A stretch of 22,907 nt of DNA from JAVVHH01 sp964657565. GTDB lineage: Bacteria > Pseudomonadota > Alphaproteobacteria > Acetobacterales > Acetobacteraceae. Positions 21,247 through 22,907 of this stretch are shown here, piece after piece. The stretch covers positions 1 to 22,907 of the forward strand of contig CAZZVQ010000085.1 of the NCBI GenBank assembly GCA_964657565.1, read 5' to 3'. How positions within the stretch are numbered: position 1 is the stretch's first letter; each line of letters opens with the position of its first letter. The notes under the pieces were generated by a model. It did no database searches. It was not told the origin of the DNA and was given only the letters and a program-made list of their open reading frames with translations. A program made the translations under genes and the position numbers.

Positions 21247-22436
21247 GGAAAGGTCACCTGCGGCACCGATGGCCCCGTGGTCGGGCTGTCGGCGCCATCC
21301 ACCGTGACGCGCACGACATACGTCCCGGCCGCGACACCGCTGACCGGGACGACCACCGTGCTGGCCGGTGCGACCCGGTCGGCCGCGCGGAAACTGTGCT
21401 GGATCGCGCCGCTCGCATCCAGCAGCGCCAGCGTGACGATCTGCGCCGGCCCGGCCGCCGGCGTGAGGCCGATCGACACGGTCCCGCTGGACACGGTGAT
21501 GGCGAAGGCGCCCGCAATCTGCGTCACGACGGGGTGCAGGATGAAGGTGGCGGGTGCGGAGGCCGGGCCGGGTCGCAGGATGGGCGGGGTGCCGACGGCG
21601 ACGCTCTGTTCCACCTGCAGCATCGTCGTGCCGGCCGGCAGCGCCGGGTCGAGCGTCGCCGTCAGCGCCGTCGGCGAGGCGGCCCCTAGCACGGCCGGCG
21701 CGCCCGCGATCAGCAGCCGGGCGGTGGTGGCGTCGAAATTGGCTCCGGTGACGACGATCGTGCTGCCGGGAACGATCGGCGCCCCCGCCGCCGCACCCTG
21801 GACGGCGATGCCGTCGATCCGCGGCGGGCTGAGCGAGAACGCCCCGAGCTGCGGCGTGGCGACCGGCGGCGCGACCACCACCGGCTGGTCCGCCTCGATC
21901 ATCACCGGCGACGCGCGGAACGCCACCGACAGCGCGTAGCTGCTCTGGAAGAACACCGTCCACAGCTTGGCGATCTCCTCGATCGGCAGCGTCAGCGGCG
22001 TCAGGCGGACCCGGTCGGCCTGGTTGGCCAGCCCGGAATTGAGCCCGCTGGCCGGGGTCTCGACCGCCTGGATCATCGCCGCCGTCAGGATCGGCCGCGC
22101 GTAGAGGCTGCGCATGACGCTGCCGACCAGCTGGTGCGCCGCCCCGTTCGCATCGCCGTAGAAGCTGATCAGGTAGTCCAGCTCGAGCGGGATGACCGGC
22201 ACCTGCAGTGCGTCGCCGCCACTGGACCGCAGCGGCAGGTCGCGGTTGCGGTGCGCGGCGCTGATGTGGACCGCGAACAGGAACAGGTTCACCCCCACCG
22301 CCGGGATGCCGTTGGTCCCGGGATCGGCCGGGCGCAGCGTGGTGACGGTGGCGGCCGGCACGTCGGCGTTGACGGTCTCCAGCAGGCGCTCGCGCAGTGC
22401 CGCCGTGACGGTCGCGACGGCTTGGAAGGTGCTCAT
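21243..22436 (-). CDS. DUF4255 tail-terminator protein (Afp16-like) with C-terminal Ig-like domains
   Basis: The product has 397 residues. The N-terminal 185 residues are a DUF4255/Pvc16 N-terminal domain: VATVTAALRERL, GVNLFLFAVHISAAHRNRD and the LELDYLISFYGD segment, then VGSVMRSLYARP and IEEIAKLWTVFFQSSYALSVAFRASPV-type sequence. In Afp and PVC this protein caps the tube and sheath and sets the end of the particle. From about residue 200 to 300 there is an IPT/TIG-like Ig fold (STIVVTGANFDATTARLLIAG near 225-245), and 305-397 is probably another Ig-like domain. Plain Afp16 proteins are shorter, so this is an extended form whose extra domains may be exposed on the particle. It is coupled on both sides by ATGA overlaps. 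Confidence 0.92.
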   Translation of the reverse strand: MSTFQAVATVTAALRERLLETVNADVPAATVTTLRPADPGTNGIPAVGVNLFLFAVHISAAHRNRDLPLRSSGGDALQVPVIPLELDYLISFYGDANGAAHQLVGSVMRSLYARPILTAAMIQAVETPASGLNSGLANQADRVRLTPLTLPIEEIAKLWTVFFQSSYALSVAFRASPVMIEADQPVVVAPPVATPQLGAFSLSPPRIDGIAVQGAAAGAPIVPGSTIVVTGANFDATTARLLIAGAPAVLGAASPTALTATLDPALPAGTTMLQVEQSVAVGTPPILRPGPASAPATFILHPVVTQIAGAFAITVSSGTVSIGLTPAAGPAQIVTLALLDASGAIQHSFRAADRVAPASTVVVPVSGVAAGTYVVRVTVDGADSPTTGPSVPQVTFP

Positions 22437-22907
22437 CGCCCGCCCGGCCGGCTGGCGCGCTGGGCGAGATAGGCGTCGAGCGTTAGGCTGGGCGCGGGGC
22501 GCGCTAGGGGGGCGGCCGCTGGCGGCGCGGGTTGGATGGTGCGGAACTCGACCGCGCCGATCTCGATGACGACGGGCGGCGGCTCGGCCGAAGGCGCCGG
22601 CCCAGGTGATGGCACGATTGATGGCACTGGCGGGCCCGGCGCCCGGTCGTTGGCGGCCGGCGCCACCGTGCGTACCGGCATGGATGCTGGCTCAGTGTCG
22701 GGTGTTGGCCGCGACGCGGGTTGGAGCGGTGGCGGCGCGGCGGCGGCGGGGGAGATCTCGGAGGTCTGGATCAGGGGCGGAACCGGTCGCGCCGGCGGCG
22801 CGGCCGTGACGGCGGAGAGCTCGGATGCCGCTTCGGCCTGGATCGGCGGAGGCGTCACGGGTGGGAGCGTGGCGGCGGCCGGTCTCGTGGGCCGCTCTGG
22901 CGCAGCG
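22433..22907 (-). CDS. Pro/Ala-rich protein, partial (start lies beyond the right edge)
   Basis: The frame is open from its stop at 22433 through to the window edge without any stop codon, so the start is outside. A GTG at 22858 is possible but the reading upstream of it (RPAAATLPP) has the same composition, so the protein probably extends further. The visible part is about 157 residues of Pro, Ala, Val and Ser with few charges, ending in a more ordered motif, SLTLDAYLAQRASRPGGR. I do not recognise a family. The stop overlaps the DUF4255 start as ATGA, so it belongs to the eCIS train. A disordered linker or a tether leading to a short C-terminal docking motif is the simplest reading. Confidence 0.7.
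   Translation of the reverse strand, partial: AAPERPTRPAAATLPPVTPPPIQAEAASELSAVTAAPPARPVPPLIQTSEISPAAAAPPPLQPASRPTPDTEPASMPVRTVAPAANDRAPGPPVPSIVPSPGPAPSAEPPPVVIEIGAVEFRTIQPAPPAAAPLARPAPSLTLDAYLAQRASRPGGR

Noticed and set aside
19438..21939. An 833-codon open frame on the plus strand
   Set aside because: It is antisense to the ATPase and DUF4255 genes, both firmly identified.
21247..21963. Upstream extension of the ATPase frame
   Set aside because: It lies entirely within the DUF4255 gene in another frame and is compositionally a shadow; the ATG at 21246 overlaps the DUF4255 stop.
2395..22907. Type VI secretion system or intact prophage
   Set aside because: No TssJ/L/M membrane-complex genes, capsid, terminase, lysis or integrase genes are seen. 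The DUF4255, AAA+ ATPase, DUF6519 and DUF4157 set is typical of eCIS.
1..22907. tRNA, rRNA, CRISPR array or insertion sequence
   Set aside because: I saw no cloverleaf-like gene, no regularly spaced repeats and no transposase or terminal inverted repeats; the only repeats are the short hairpins near the left edge.

Overview
The window is a very GC-rich stretch in which almost every base is coding. The GC content, and an aspartate-semialdehyde dehydrogenase that reads like the alphaproteobacterial enzyme, point to an alphaproteobacterium, perhaps Sphingomonadales or Acetobacteraceae. This placement is an inference from protein style; no rRNA or tRNA is present to anchor it.

Layout. Positions 1-189 are non-coding and hold two hairpins of the same family in opposite orientation, plus a perfect palindrome. 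Positions 190-1209 (+) encode aspartate-semialdehyde dehydrogenase (asd), an ordinary housekeeping gene. Everything from 1206 to the right edge lies on the minus strand and reads right to left. An integral-membrane acyltransferase (1206-2345) meets asd tail to tail, with overlapping stop codons. From 2395 to 22907 there is one continuous gene train encoding the baseplate, spike, assembly and accessory part of an extracellular contractile injection system (eCIS), the phage-tail-like particle family of Afp, PVC and MAC.

In transcription order (right to left) the train reads: a Pro/Ala-rich protein cut by the window edge; a DUF4255 tail-terminator (Afp16-like) with added Ig-like domains; an AAA+ ATPase (Afp15-like); a 72-residue unknown; a CIS tube-domain protein (Afp7 N-terminal part); a LysM/gpX-like protein (Afp7 C-terminal part, split off); a gpD/gp27-like hub; a gpV/gp5-like OB-fold hub; a PAAR-like tip; a gp25-like wedge; two different baseplate J-type wedge proteins; a gpI-like protein fused to a probable beta-helix; a DUF6519 protein; a DUF6734 glycosyltransferase-like protein; and a DUF4157 protein with an HExxH site. 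The sheath, inner tube and tape-measure genes are not in the window and should lie beyond 22907.

The structural genes are tightly coupled: eight junctions are four-base ATGA overlaps and one is TGATG. After the gpI-like gene the spacing opens up (15, 7, 6 and then 49 bases). This suggests that DUF6519, the glycosyltransferase-like gene, DUF4157 and perhaps the acyltransferase form an attached accessory or cargo module. The most interesting gene is the last eCIS gene: its DUF4157 domain is followed by a long C-terminal region with a Cys576/His610/Asn627-Asp629 pattern, spaced like a transglutaminase or papain-type active site. It is a candidate eCIS cargo or effector.
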